DNA of 64,000 nucleotides from Hydractinia symbiolongicarpus (Eukaryota; Cnidaria; Hydrozoa; Anthoathecata; Hydractiniidae), in contig NC_079877.1 in assembly GCF_029227915.1 (NCBI RefSeq), positions 32,639,851 through 32,703,850 on the forward strand, read 5' to 3'. The stretch's first letter is position 1. Every line of letters begins with the position of its first letter. The position numbers and the translations under genes were made by a program. Shown here piece after piece: positions 11,700 through 23,513 of the stretch. The notes under the pieces are model-generated. The model worked only from the letters and a program-made list of their open reading frames with translations. It was not told the origin of the DNA and did no database searches.

Positions 11700-14181
11700 A
11701 AAACTACAAGTCTCATGCGTTTTAGTGGTGAAAAAATAATTTAAAAAATCGTTCGGGAAATGAGTTTACTCCCTGGGTACTTTCTTTGTATACTTTTGAC
11801 TGTATGGGCCAGCCCGGATTTAGGGGAAATCGCTGGTTTTCTTTTGCCGGCGATTAAACCTCTTTCATTAAGTGTCTCATCAAAAATGAAAACATTTTTG
11901 AAAACTACAAGTCTCATGTGTTTTAGTGGTGAAAAAATAATTTAAAAAATCGTTCGGAAAATGAGTTTACTTCCTGGGTACTTTCTTTGTATACTTTTGA
12001 CTATGCGGGCCGAGTCCGGGATTTACGGGAAATCGCGGGTTTTCGTTTGCCGGCGATTAAACTTCTTTTATTCAGCGTCCCATCAAAAATGAAAACATTT
12101 TTGAAAACTACAAGTCTCATGCGTTTTAGTGGTGAATAAAAAAATTAAAAAATCGTTTGGGAAATGAGTTTACTCCCTGGGTACTTTCTTTGTATACATT
12201 CGACTACACGGGCCAAGCCCGGGATTTAGGGGAAATCGCTGGTTTTCGTTTGCCGGCGATTAATCCACTTTCATTAAACGTCTCATCAAAAATGAAAACA
12301 TTTTTGAAAACTACAAGTCTCATGCGTTTTAGAGGTGAAAAAATAATTTAAAAAATCGTTCGGGAAATGAGTTTACTCCCTGGGTACTTTTTTTGTATAC
12401 TTTTGACTATACGGGCCGAGTCCGGGATTTGCGGGAAGTCGCGGGATTTCGTTTGCCGGCGATTAAACTTCTTTTATTCATCTTCTCATCAAAAATGAAA
12501 ACATTTTTAAAAACTACAAGTCTCATGTGCTTTAGTGGTGAAATAAAAATTTAAAAAATCGTTTGAGAAATGGGTTTACTCCCTGGGTACTTTCTTTGTA
12601 TACTTTTGACTATACGGGCCAAGCCCGGGATTTACGGGAAATGGCGGGTTTTCGTTTGCCGGTGATTAAACTTCTTTTATTCCGTGTCTAATCAAAAATG
12701 AAAACATTTTTGAAAACTACAAGTCTCATGCGTTTTAGTGGTGAAAAAATAATTTAAAAAATCGTTCGGGAAATGAGTTTACTCCCTGGGTACATTCTTT
12801 GTATACTTTTGACTATATGGGCCAGCCAGGATTTAGGGGAAATCGCTGGTTTTCGTTTGCCGGCGATTAAACCTCTTTCATTAAGTGTCTCATCAAAAAT
12901 GAAAACATTTTTGAAAACTACAAGTCTCATGCGTTTTAGTGGTGAAAAAATAATTTAAAAAATCGTTCGGAAAATGAGTTTACTCCCTGGGTACTTTCTT
13001 TGTATACTTTTGACTATGCGGGCCGAGTCGGGATTTACGGGAAATCGTGGGTTTTCGTTTGCCGGCGATTAAACTTCTTTTATTCAGCGTCCCATCAAAA
13101 ATGAATACATTTTTGAAAACTACAAATCTCATGCGTTTTAGTGGTGAAAACATAATATAAAAAATCGTTCGGAAAATGAGTTTACTCACAGGGTACTTTC
13201 TTTGTATACATTCGACGATACGGGCTAAGCCCGGGATTTACGGGAAATCGCGGGTTTTCGTTTGCTGGCGATTAAACCTCTTTCATTAAGCGTCTCATCA
13301 AAAATGAAAACATTTTTGAAAACTACAAGACTCATGCGTTTTAGTGGTGAAAAAATAATTTAAAAAATCGTTTGGGAAATGAGTTTACTCCCTGGGTACT
13401 TTCTTTGTATACATTCGACTACACGGGCCAAGCCCGGGATTTAGGGGAAGTCGCTGGTTTTCGTTTGGCGGCGATTAAACCTCTTTCATTAAGCGTCTCA
13501 TCAAAAATGAAAACATTTCTGAAAACTACAAGTCTCATGCGTTTTAGTGGTGAAAAAATAATTTAAAAAATCGTTCGGGAAATGAGTTTACTCCCTGGGT
13601 ACTTTCTTTGTATACTTTTGACTGTATGGGCCAGCCCGGATTTAGGGGAAATCGCTGGTTTTCTTTTGCCGGCGATTAAACCTCTTTCATTAAGTGTCTC
13701 ATCAAAAATGAAAACATTTTTGAAAACTACAAGTCTCATGTGTTTTAGTGGTGAAAAAATAATTTAAAAAATCGTTCGGAAAATGAGTTTACTTCCTGGG
13801 TACTTTCTTTGTATACTTTTGACTATGCGGGCCGAGTCCGGGATTTACGGGAAATCGCGGGTTTTCGTTTGCCGGCGATTAAACTTCTTTTATTCAGCGT
13901 CCCATTAAAAATGAAAACATTTTTGAAAACTACAAGTCTCATGCGTTTTAGTGGTGAAAAAATAATTTAAAAAATCGTTCGGAAAATGAGTTTACTTCCT
14001 GGGTACTTTCTTTGTATACTTTTGACTATGCGGGCCGAGTCCGGGATTTACGGGAAATCGCGGGTTTTCGTTTGCCGGCGATTAAACTTCTTTTATTCAG
14101 CGTCCCATCAAAAATGAAAACATTTTTGAAAACTACAAGTCTCATGCGTTTTAGTGGTGAATAAAAAAATTAAAAAATCGT
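11700..14181 (+). repeat. 9-monomer related block (period ~1823 bp)
   Basis: The 201-bp variants at 10951 and 12774, and the L2 monomers near 11558 and 13380, are 1822-1823 bp apart, a nine-monomer period. The second copy starts about 12570 and runs to about 13900. One base is missing in 'gccgagtcgggattt' near 13027. Two adjacent 'cttcctggg' monomers (about 13792 and 13995) look like a single-monomer duplication. Confidence 0.7.
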
Positions 14182-15790
14182 TTGGGAAATGAGTTTACTC
14201 CCTGGGTACTTTCTTTGTATACATACGACTACACGGGCCAAGCCCGGGATTTAGGGGAAATCGCTGGTTTTCGTTTGGCGGCGATTAAACCTCTTTCATT
14301 AAGCGTCTCTTCAAAAATGAAAACATTTTTGAAAACTGCAAGTCTCATGCGTTTTAGCGGTGAGAAAATAATTTAAAAAATCGTTCGGAAAATGAGTTTA
14401 CTCCCTGGGTACTTTCTTTGTATACTTTTGACTATACGGGCCGAGTCCGGGATTTACGGAAAATCGCGGGTTTTCGTTTGCCGGCGATTAAACTTCTTTT
14501 ATTCAGCGTCCCATCAAAAAGGAAAAATTTTTGAAAACTACAAGTCTCATGCGTTTTAGTGGTGAAAAAATAATATAAAAAATCGTTCGGGAAATGAGTT
14601 TACTCCCTGGGTACTTTCTTTGTATACTTTTGACTATACGGGCCAAGCCCGGGATTTAAGGGAAATGGCGGGTTTTCGTTTGCCGGTGATTAAACTTCTT
14701 TTATTCAGTGTCTAATCAAAAATGAAAACATTTTTAAAAACTACAAGTGTCATGCGTTTTAGTGGTGAAAAGATAATTTAAAAAATCGTTTTGAAAATGA
14801 GTTTACTCACAGGGTACTTTCTTTGTATACATTCGACTATACGGGCCAAGCCCGGGATTCACGGGAAATCGCGGGTTTTCGTTTGCCGGCGATTAATCCA
14901 CTTTCATTAAACGTCTCATCAAAAATGAAAACATTTCTGAAAACTACAAGTCTCATGCGTTTTAGAGGTGAAAAAATAATTTAAAAAATCGTTCGGGAAA
15001 TGAGTTTACTCCCTGGGTACTTTCTTTGTATACTTTTGACTATACGGGCCGAGTCCGGGATTTGCGGGAAGTCGCGGGTTTTCGTTTGCCGGCGATTAAA
15101 CTTCTTTTATTCAGCGTCTCATCAAAAATGAAAACATTTTTAAAAACTACAAGTCTCATGGGCTTTAGTGGTGAAATAATAATTTAAAAAATCGTTCGGG
15201 AAATGAGTTTACACCCCGGGTACATTCTTTGTATACTTTTGACTATACAGGCCAAGCCCAGGATTTACGGGAAATGGCGGGTTTTCGTTTGCCGGTAATT
15301 AAACTTCTTTTATTCAGCGTCTCATCAAAAATGAAAACATTTTTAAAAACTACAAGTGTCATGCGTTTTAGCGGTGAAAAGATAATTTAAAAAATCGTTT
15401 TGGAAATGAGTTTACTGACAGGGTATTTTCTTTGTATACTTTTGACTATACGGGCCGAGTCCGGGATTTGCGGGAAGTCGCGGGTTTTCGTTTGCCGGCG
15501 ATTAAACTTCTTTTATTCAGCGTCTCATCAAAAATGAAAACATTTTTAAAAACTACAAGTCTCATGGGCTTTAGTGGTAAAATAATAATTTAAAAAATCG
15601 TTCGGGAAATGAGTTTACACCCCGGGTACATTCTTTGTATACTTTTGACTATACGGGCCAAGCCCGGGATTTACGGGAAATGGCGGGTTTTCGTTTGCCG
15701 GTGATTAAACTTCTTTTATTCAGCGTCTCATCAAAAATGAAAACATTTTTAAAAACTACAAGTCTCATGGGCTTTAGTGGTAAAATAATA
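14182..15790 (+). repeat. Displaced copy of the 1.6-3.2 kb segment
   Basis: This stretch follows 1613-3220 (and equally 3845-5450) at an offset of about 12569. It shares the 'aaaaaggaaaaattt' monomer, the 'ccactttcattaaacg' monomer and the 'tacaggccaagcccagg' monomer. Scattered single-base differences ('catacgactac', 'ctcttcaaaaatg', 'ccggtaatt') show it is older than the tandem copies near the left end. Confidence 0.75.
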
Positions 15791-16993
15791 ATTTAAAAAA
15801 TCGTTCGGGAAATGAGTTTACTTCCTGGGTACTTTCTTTGTATACTTTTGACTATACGGGCCAAGCCCGGGATTTACGGGAAATGGCGGGTTTTCGTTTG
15901 CCGGTTATTAAACTTTCTTTATTCACTGTGTAATCAAAAATGAAAACATTTTTGAAAACTACAAGTCTCATGCGTTTTAGTGGTGAAAAGATAATTAAAA
16001 ATCGTTTTGGAAATGAGTTTACTCACAGGGTACTTTCTTTGTACACTTTTGACTATACGGGCCGAGTCCGGGATTTACGGGAAGTCGCGGGTTTTCGTTT
16101 GCCGGCGATTAAACTTCTTTTATTCAGCGTCTCATCAAAAATGAAAACATTTTTAAAAACTAAAAGTCTCATAGGCTTTAGTGGTAAAATAATAATTTAA
16201 AAAATCGTTCGGAAAATGAGTTTACACCCCGGGTACACTCTTTGTATACTTTTGACTATACGGGCCAAGCCCGGGATTTACGGGAAATGGCGGGTTTTCG
16301 TTTGCCGGCGATTAAACTTCTTTTATTCAGTGTCTCATCAAAAATGAAAACATTTTTGAAAACTACAAGTCTCATGCGTTTTAGTGGTGAAAAAATAATT
16401 TAAAAAATCGTTCGGGAAATGAGTTTACTCCCTGGGTACTTTTTTTGTATACTTTTGACTATACGGGCCGAGTCGGGGATTTGCGGGAAGTCGCGGGATT
16501 TCGTTTGCCGGCGATTAAACTTCTTTTATTCAGCGTCTCATCAAAAATAAAAACATTTTTAAAAACTACAAGTCTCATGGGCTTTAGTGGTAAAATAATA
16601 ATTTAAAAAATCGTTTTGGAAATGAGTTTACTCACAGGGTACTTTCTTTGTATACATTCGACTATACGGGCCAAGCCCGGGATTTACGGGAAATCGCGGG
16701 TTTTCGTTTGCCGGTGATTAAACTTCTTTTATTCAGCGTCTCATCAAAAATGAAAACATTTTTAAAAACTACAAGTCTCATGGGCTTTAGTGGTAAAATA
16801 ATAATTTAAAAAATCGTTCGGGAAATGAGTTTACTTCCTGGGTACTTTCTTTGTATACTTTTGACTATACGGGCCAAGCCCGGGATTTACGGGAAATGGC
16901 GGGTTTTCGTTTGCCGGTGATTAAACTTTCTTTATTCACTGTGTAATCAAAAATGAAAACATTTTTGAAAACTACAAGTCTCATGCGTTTTAG
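15791..16993 (+). repeat. 5-monomer unit (1013 bp) and start of its second copy
   Basis: The segment starting at 15804 recurs at 16817, five monomers or 1013 bp later. Markers are 'cttcctggg', 'cactgtgtaatc', 'gaaaagataattaaaaatcg' and 'tttgtacac'. The second copy runs into the 810-bp array that follows. Confidence 0.75.
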
Positions 16994-17803
16994 TGGTGAA
17001 AAGATAATTAAAAATCGTTTTGGAAATGAGTTTACTCACAGGGTACTTTCTTTGTACACTTTTGACTATACGGGCCGAGTCCGGGATTTACGGGAAGTCG
17101 CGGGTTTTCGTTTGCCGGCGATTAAACTTCTTTTATTCAGCGTCTCATCAAAAATGAAAACATTTTTAAAAACTAAAAGTCTCATAGGCTTTAGTGATAA
17201 AATAATAATTTAAAAAATCGTTCGGAAAATGAGTTTACACCCCGGGTACACTCTTTGTATACTTTTGACTATACGGGCCAAGCCCGGGATTTACGGGAAA
17301 TGGCGGGTTTTCGTTTGACGGCAATTAAACTTCTTTTATTCAGTGTCTCATCAAAAATGAAAACATTTTTGAAAACTACAAGTCTCATGCGTTTTAGTGG
17401 TAAAAAAATAATTTAAAAAATCGTTCGGGAAATGAGTTTACTCCCTGGGTACTTTTTTTGTATACTTTTGACTATACGGGCCGAGTCCGGGATTTGCGGG
17501 AAGTCGCGGGATTTCGTTTGCCGGCGATTAAACTTCTTTTATTCAGCGTCTCATCAAAAATGAAAACATTTTTAAAAACTACAAGTCTCATGGGCTTTAG
17601 TGGTAAAATAATAATTTAAAAAATCGTTTTGGAAATGAGTTTACTCACAGGGTACTTTCTTTGTATACATTCGACTATACGGGCCAAGCCCGGGATTTAC
17701 GGGAAATCGCGGGTTTTCATTAGCCGGTGATTAATCCACTTTCATTAAACGTCTCATCAAAAATGAAAACATTTCTGAAAACTACAAGTTTCATGCATTT
17801 TAG
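16994..17803 (+). repeat. 4-monomer higher-order unit (810 bp), copy 1
   Basis: This is the first of three exactly spaced 810-bp units. It carries 'tttgtacac', 'aaaactaaaagtctcatagg', 'ccggcaatt' (here 'tgacggcaatt') and the distinctive 'ttttcattagccggtg' at 17714. It differs from the next copies at 'agtgataaaa' (about 17195) and 'gacggc' (about 17316). Confidence 0.9.
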
Positions 17804-18613
17804 TGGTGAAAAGATAATTAAAAATCGTTTTGGAAATGAGTTTACTCACAGGGTACTTTCTTTGTACACTTTTGACTATACGGGCCGAGTCCGGGATTTA
17901 CGGGAAGTCGCGGGTTTTCGTTTGCCGGCGATTAAACTTCTTTTATTCAGCGTCTCATCAAAAATGAAAACATTTTTAAAAACTAAAAGTCTCATAGGCT
18001 TTAGTGGTAAAATAATAATTTAAAAAATCGTTCGGAAAATGAGTTTACACCCCGGGTACACTCTTTGTATACTTTTGACTATACGGGCCAAGCCCGGGAT
18101 TTACGGGAAATGGCGGGTTTTCGTTTGCCGGCAATTAAACTTCTTTTATTCAGTGTCTCATCAAAAATGAAAACATTTTTGAAAACTACAAGTCTCATGC
18201 GTTTTAGTGGTAAAAAAATAATTTAAAAAATCGTTCGGGAAATGAGTTTACTCCCTGGGTACTTTTTTTGTATACTTTTGACTATACGGGCCGAGTCCGG
18301 GATTTGCGGGAAGTCGCGGGATTTCGTTTGCCGGCGATTAAACTTCTTTTATTCAGCGTCTCATCAAAAATGAAAACATTTTTAAAAACTACAAGTCTCA
18401 TGGGCTTTAGTGGTAAAATAATAATTTAAAAAATCGTTTTGGAAATGAGTTTACTCACAGGGTACTTTCTTTGTATACATTCGACTATACGGGCCAAGCC
18501 CGGGATTTACGGGAAATCGCGGGTTTTCATTAGCCGGTGATTAATCCACTTTCATTAAACGTCTCATCAAAAATGAAAACATTTCTGAAAACTACAAGTT
18601 TCATGCATTTTAG
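17804..18613 (+). repeat. 4-monomer higher-order unit (810 bp), copy 2
   Basis: This is the second 810-bp unit. The word 'ttttcattagccggtg' recurs exactly 810 bp after the first copy. It appears identical by eye to copy 3. Confidence 0.9.
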
Positions 18614-19423
18614 TGGTGAAAAGATAATTAAAAATCGTTTTGGAAATGAGTTTACTCACAGGGTACTTTCTTTGTACACTTTTGACTATACGGGCCGAGT
18701 CCGGGATTTACGGGAAGTCGCGGGTTTTCGTTTGCCGGCGATTAAACTTCTTTTATTCAGCGTCTCATCAAAAATGAAAACATTTTTAAAAACTAAAAGT
18801 CTCATAGGCTTTAGTGGTAAAATAATAATTTAAAAAATCGTTCGGAAAATGAGTTTACACCCCGGGTACACTCTTTGTATACTTTTGACTATACGGGCCA
18901 AGCCCGGGATTTACGGGAAATGGCGGGTTTTCGTTTGCCGGCAATTAAACTTCTTTTATTCAGTGTCTCATCAAAAATGAAAACATTTTTGAAAACTACA
19001 AGTCTCATGCGTTTTAGTGGTAAAAAAATAATTTAAAAAATCGTTCGGGAAATGAGTTTACTCCCTGGGTACTTTTTTTGTATACTTTTGACTATACGGG
19101 CCGAGTCCGGGATTTGCGGGAAGTCGCGGGATTTCGTTTGCCGGCGATTAAACTTCTTTTATTCAGCGTCTCATCAAAAATGAAAACATTTTTAAAAACT
19201 ACAAGTCTCATGGGCTTTAGTGGTAAAATAATAATTTAAAAAATCGTTTTGGAAATGAGTTTACTCACAGGGTACTTTCTTTGTATACATTCGACTATAC
19301 GGGCCAAGCCCGGGATTTACGGGAAATCGCGGGTTTTCATTAGCCGGTGATTAATCCACTTTCATTAAACGTCTCATCAAAAATGAAAACATTTCTGAAA
19401 ACTACAAGTTTCATGCATTTTAG
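18614..19423 (+). repeat. 4-monomer higher-order unit (810 bp), copy 3
   Basis: This is the third 810-bp unit. The series ends near 19427, where 'gtgaaaagataatt' is replaced by 'gtgaaaaaataattt' and a different monomer series begins. Confidence 0.9.
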
Positions 19424-20066
19424 TGGTGAAAAAATAATTTAAAAAATCGTTCGGGAAATGAGTTTACACCCTGGGTACTTTCTTTGTATACTTTTGACTA
19501 TACGGGCCGAGTCCGGGATTTACGAGAAGTCGCGGGTTTTCGTTTGCCGGCGATTAAACTTCTTTTATTCAGCGTCTCATCAAAAATGAAAACATTTTTT
19601 AAAAACTACAAGTCTCATGGGCTTTAGTGGTGAAATAATAATTTAAAAAATCGTTCGGGAAATGAGTTTACACCCCGGGTACATTCTTTGTATACTTTTG
19701 ACTATACAAGCCAAGCCCGGGATTTACGGGAAATAGCGGGTTTTCGTTTGCCGGTGATTAAACTTCTTTTAATCAGGGTCTCATCAAAAATGAAAACATT
19801 TTTAAAAACTACAAGTCTCATGGGCTTTAGTGGTGAAATAATAATTTAAAAAATCGTTCGGAAATGAGTTTACTCCCTGGGTACTTTCTTTGTATACTTT
19901 TGACTATACGGGCCAAACCCGGGATTTACGGGAAATGGCGGGTTTTCGTTTGCCGGTGATTAAACTTCTTTTATTCCGTGTCTAATCAAAAATGAAAACA
20001 TTTTTGAAAACTACAAGTCTCATGCGTTTTAGTGGTGAAAAAATAATTTAAAAAATCGTTCGGGAA
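19424..20066 (+). repeat. Linking monomers between the 4-mer and 17-mer blocks
   Basis: About three monomers carry 'tacgagaagtcgcgg', a lengthened T run 'catttttta', 'tatacaagccaagcc' and 'aatcagggtctc'. The same series recurs after 20861, 22158 and 24308, so these are ordinary members of the next block. One monomer near 19861 lacks a G ('gttcggaaatgag'). Confidence 0.7.
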
Positions 20067-20940
20067 ATGAGTTTACTCCCTGGGTACATTCTTTGTATAC
20101 TTTTGACTATATGGGCCAGCCAGGATTTAGGGGAAATCGCTGGTTTTCGTTTGCCGGCGATTAAACCTCTTTCATTAAGTGTCTCATCAAAAATGAAAAC
20201 ATTTTTGAAAACTACAAGTCTCATGCGTTTTAGTGGTGAAAAAATAATTTAAAAAATCGTTCGGAAAATGAGTTTACTCCCTGGGTACTTTCTTTGTATA
20301 CTTTTGACTATGCGGGCCGAGTCCGGGATTTACGGGAAATCGTGGGTTTTCGTTTGTCGGCGATTAAACTTCTTTTATTCAGCGTCTCATCAAAAATGAA
20401 TACATTTTTGAAAACTACAAATCTCATGCGTTTTAGTGGTGAAAACATAATATAAAAAATCGTTCGGAAAATGAGTTTACTCACAGGGTACTTTCTTTGT
20501 ATACATTCGACGATACGGGCTAAGCCCGGGATTTACGGGAAATCGCGGGTTTTCGTTTACTGGCGATTAAACCTCTTTCATTAAGCGTCTCATCAAAAAT
20601 GAAAACATTTTTGAAAACTACAAGACTCATGCGTTTTAGTGGTGAAAAAAAAAATTAAAAAATCGTTTGGGAAATGAGTTTACTCCCTGGGTACTTTCTT
20701 TGTATACATTCGACTACACGGGCCAAGCCCGGGATTTAGGGGAAGTCGCTGGTTTTCGTTTGGCGGCGATTAAACCTCTTTCATTAAGCGTCTCATCAAA
20801 AATGAAAACATTTCTGAAAACTACAAGTTTCATGCGTTTTAGTGGTGAAAAAATAATTTAAAAAATCGTTCGGGAAATGAGTTTACACCCTGGGTACTTT
20901 CTTTGTATACTTTTGACTATACGGGCCGAGTCCGGGATTT

Positions 20941-22157
20941 ACGAGAAGTCGCGGGTTTTCGTTTGCCGGCGATTAAACTTCTTTTATTCAGCGTCTCATC
21001 AAAAATGAAAACATTTTTTAAAAACTACAAGTCTCAAGGGCTTTAGTGGTGAAATAATAGTTTAAAAAATCGCTCGGGAAATGAGTTTACACCCCGGGTA
21101 CATTCTTTGTATACTTTTGACTATACAAGCCAAGCCCGGGATTTACGGGAAATAGCGGGTTTTCGTTTGCCGGTGATTAAACTTCTTTTAATCAGGGTCT
21201 CATCAAAAATGAAAACATTTTTAAAAACTACAAGTCTCATGGGCTTTAGTGGTGAAATAATAATTTAAAAAATCGTTCGGGAAATGAGTTTACTCCCTGG
21301 GTACTTTCTTTGTATACTTTTGACTATACGGGCCAAGCCCGGGATTTACGGGAAATGGCGGGTTTTCGTTTGCCGGTGATTAAACTTCTTTTATTCCGTG
21401 TCTAATCAAAAATGAAAACATTTTTGAAAACTACAAGTCTCATGCGTTTTAGTGGTGAAAAAATAATTTAAAAAATCGTTCGGGAAATGAGTTTTCTCCC
21501 TGGGTACATTCTTTGTATACTTTTGACTATATGGGCCAGCCAGGATTTAGGGGAAATCGCTGGTTTTCGTTTGCCGGCGATTAAACTTCTTTCATTAAGT
21601 GTCTCATCAAAAATGAATACATTTTTGAAAACTACAAGTCTCATGCGTTTTAGTGGTGAAAAAATAATTTAAAAAATCGTTCGGAAAATGAGTTTACTCC
21701 CTGGGTACTTTCTTTGTATACTTTTGACTATGCGGGCCGAGTCCGGGATTTACGGGAAATCGTGGGTTTTCGTTTGTCGGCGATTAAACTTCTTTTATTC
21801 AGCGTCTCATCAAAAATGAATACATTTTTGAAAACTACAAATCTCATGCGTTTTAGTGGTGAAAACATAATATAAAAAATCGTTCGGAAAATGAGTTTAC
21901 TCACAGGGTACTTTCTTTGTATACATTCGACGATACGGGCTAAGCCCGGGATTTACGGGAAATCGCGGGTTTTCGTTTACTGGCGATTAAACCTCTTTCA
22001 TTAAGCGTCTCATCAAAAATGAAAACATTTTTGAAAACTACAAGACTCATGCGTTTTAGTGGTGAAAAAAAAAATTAAAAAATCGTTTGGGAAATGAGTT
22101 TACTCCCTGGGTACTTTCTTTGTATACATTCGACTACACGGGCCAAGCCCGGGATTT
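20941..22157 (+). repeat. Nested 6-monomer unit (1217 bp), copy 1
   Basis: The word 'acgagaagtcgcgg' occurs at 20941 and again at 22158, and the 201-bp variants at 21488 and 22705 have the same spacing. The second copy continues to about 22953, where 'gggccgagtccgg' is replaced by 'gggcctagtccgg'. Confidence 0.85.
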
Positions 22158-22953
22158 ACGAGAAGTCGCGGGTTTTCGTTTGCCGGCGATTAAACTTCTT
22201 TTATTCAGCGTCTCATCAAAAATGAAAACATTTTTTAAAAACTACAAGTCTCAAGGGCTTTAGTGGTGAAATAATAGTTTAAAAAATCGCTCGGGAAATG
22301 AGTTTACACCCCGGGTACATTCTTTGTATACTTTTGACTATACAAGCCAAGCCCGGGATTTACGGGAAATAGCGGGTTTTCGTTTGCCGGTGATTAAACT
22401 TCTTTTAATCAGGGTCTCATCAAAAATGAAAACATTTTTAAAAACTACAAGTCTCATGGGCTTTAGTGGTGAAATAATAATTTAAAAAATCGTTCGGGAA
22501 ATGAGTTTACTCCCTGGGTACTTTCTTTGTATACTTTTGACTATACGGGCCAAGCCCGGGATTTACGGGAAATGGCGGGTTTTCGTTTGCCGGTGATTAA
22601 ACTTCTTTTATTCCGTGTCTAATCAAAAATGAAAACATTTTTGAAAACTACAAGTCTCATGCGTTTTAGTGGTGAAAAAATAATTTAAAAAATCGTTCGG
22701 GAAATGAGTTTTCTCCCTGGGTACATTCTTTGTATACTTTTGACTATATGGGCCAGCCAGGATTTAGGGGAAATCGCTGGTTTTCGTTTGCCGGCGATTA
22801 AACTTCTTTCATTAAGTGTCTCATCAAAAATGAATACATTTTTGAAAACTACAAGTCTCATGCGTTTTAGTGGTGAAAAAATAATTTAAAAAATCGTTCG
22901 GAAAATGAGTTTACTCCCTGGGTACTTTCTTTGTATACTTTTGACTATGCGGG
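22158..22953 (+). repeat. Nested 6-monomer unit, partial copy 2
   Basis: This is a partial second copy of the 1217-bp unit. Its left edge lies inside one monomer (start about 22098) whose left part is L2 ('tatacattcgactacacggg') and whose right part is L1 ('acgagaagtcgcgg', 'cttcttttattcag'). That monomer is therefore a visible crossover product. Confidence 0.8.
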
Positions 22954-23513
22954 CCTAGTCCGGGATTTACGGGAAATCGTGGGTTTTCGTTTGCCGGCGA
23001 TTAAACTTCTTTTATTCAGCGTCCCATCAAAAATGAATACATTTTTGAAAACTACAAATCTCATGCGTTTTAGTGGTGAAAACATAATATAAAAAATCGT
23101 TCGGAAAATGAGTTTACTCACAGGGTACTTTCTTTGTATACATTCGACGATACGGGCTAAGCCCGGGATTTACGGGAAATCGCGGGTTTTCGTTTGCCGG
23201 CGATTAAACCTCTTTCATTAAGTGTCTCATCAAAAATGAAAACATTTTTGAAAACTACAAGTCTCATGCGTTTTAGTGGTGAAAAAATAATTTAAAAAAT
23301 CGTTCGGGAAATGAGGTTACTCCCTGGGTACTTTCTTTGTATACTTTTGACTATACGGGCCAAACCCGGGATTTACGGGAAATGGCGGGTTTTCGTTTGC
23401 CGGTGATTAAACTTCTTTTATTCCGTGTCTAATCAAAAATGAAAACATTTTTGAAAACTACAAGTCTCATGCGTTTTAGTGGTGAAAAAATAATTTAAAA
23501 AATCGTTCGGGAA

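Larger units (their letters stand above)
20067..23513 (+). repeat. 17-monomer unit (3447 bp), copy 1
   Basis: The 201-bp variants at 20068 and 23515, and the L2 monomers near 20675 and 24122, are exactly 3447 bp apart, or 17 monomers. The match is continuous for about 1.6 kb. Inside it sits a 6-monomer tandem duplication (see 20941-22157), which means the 17-mer period was created by that internal duplication plus further exchange. Confidence 0.8.
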
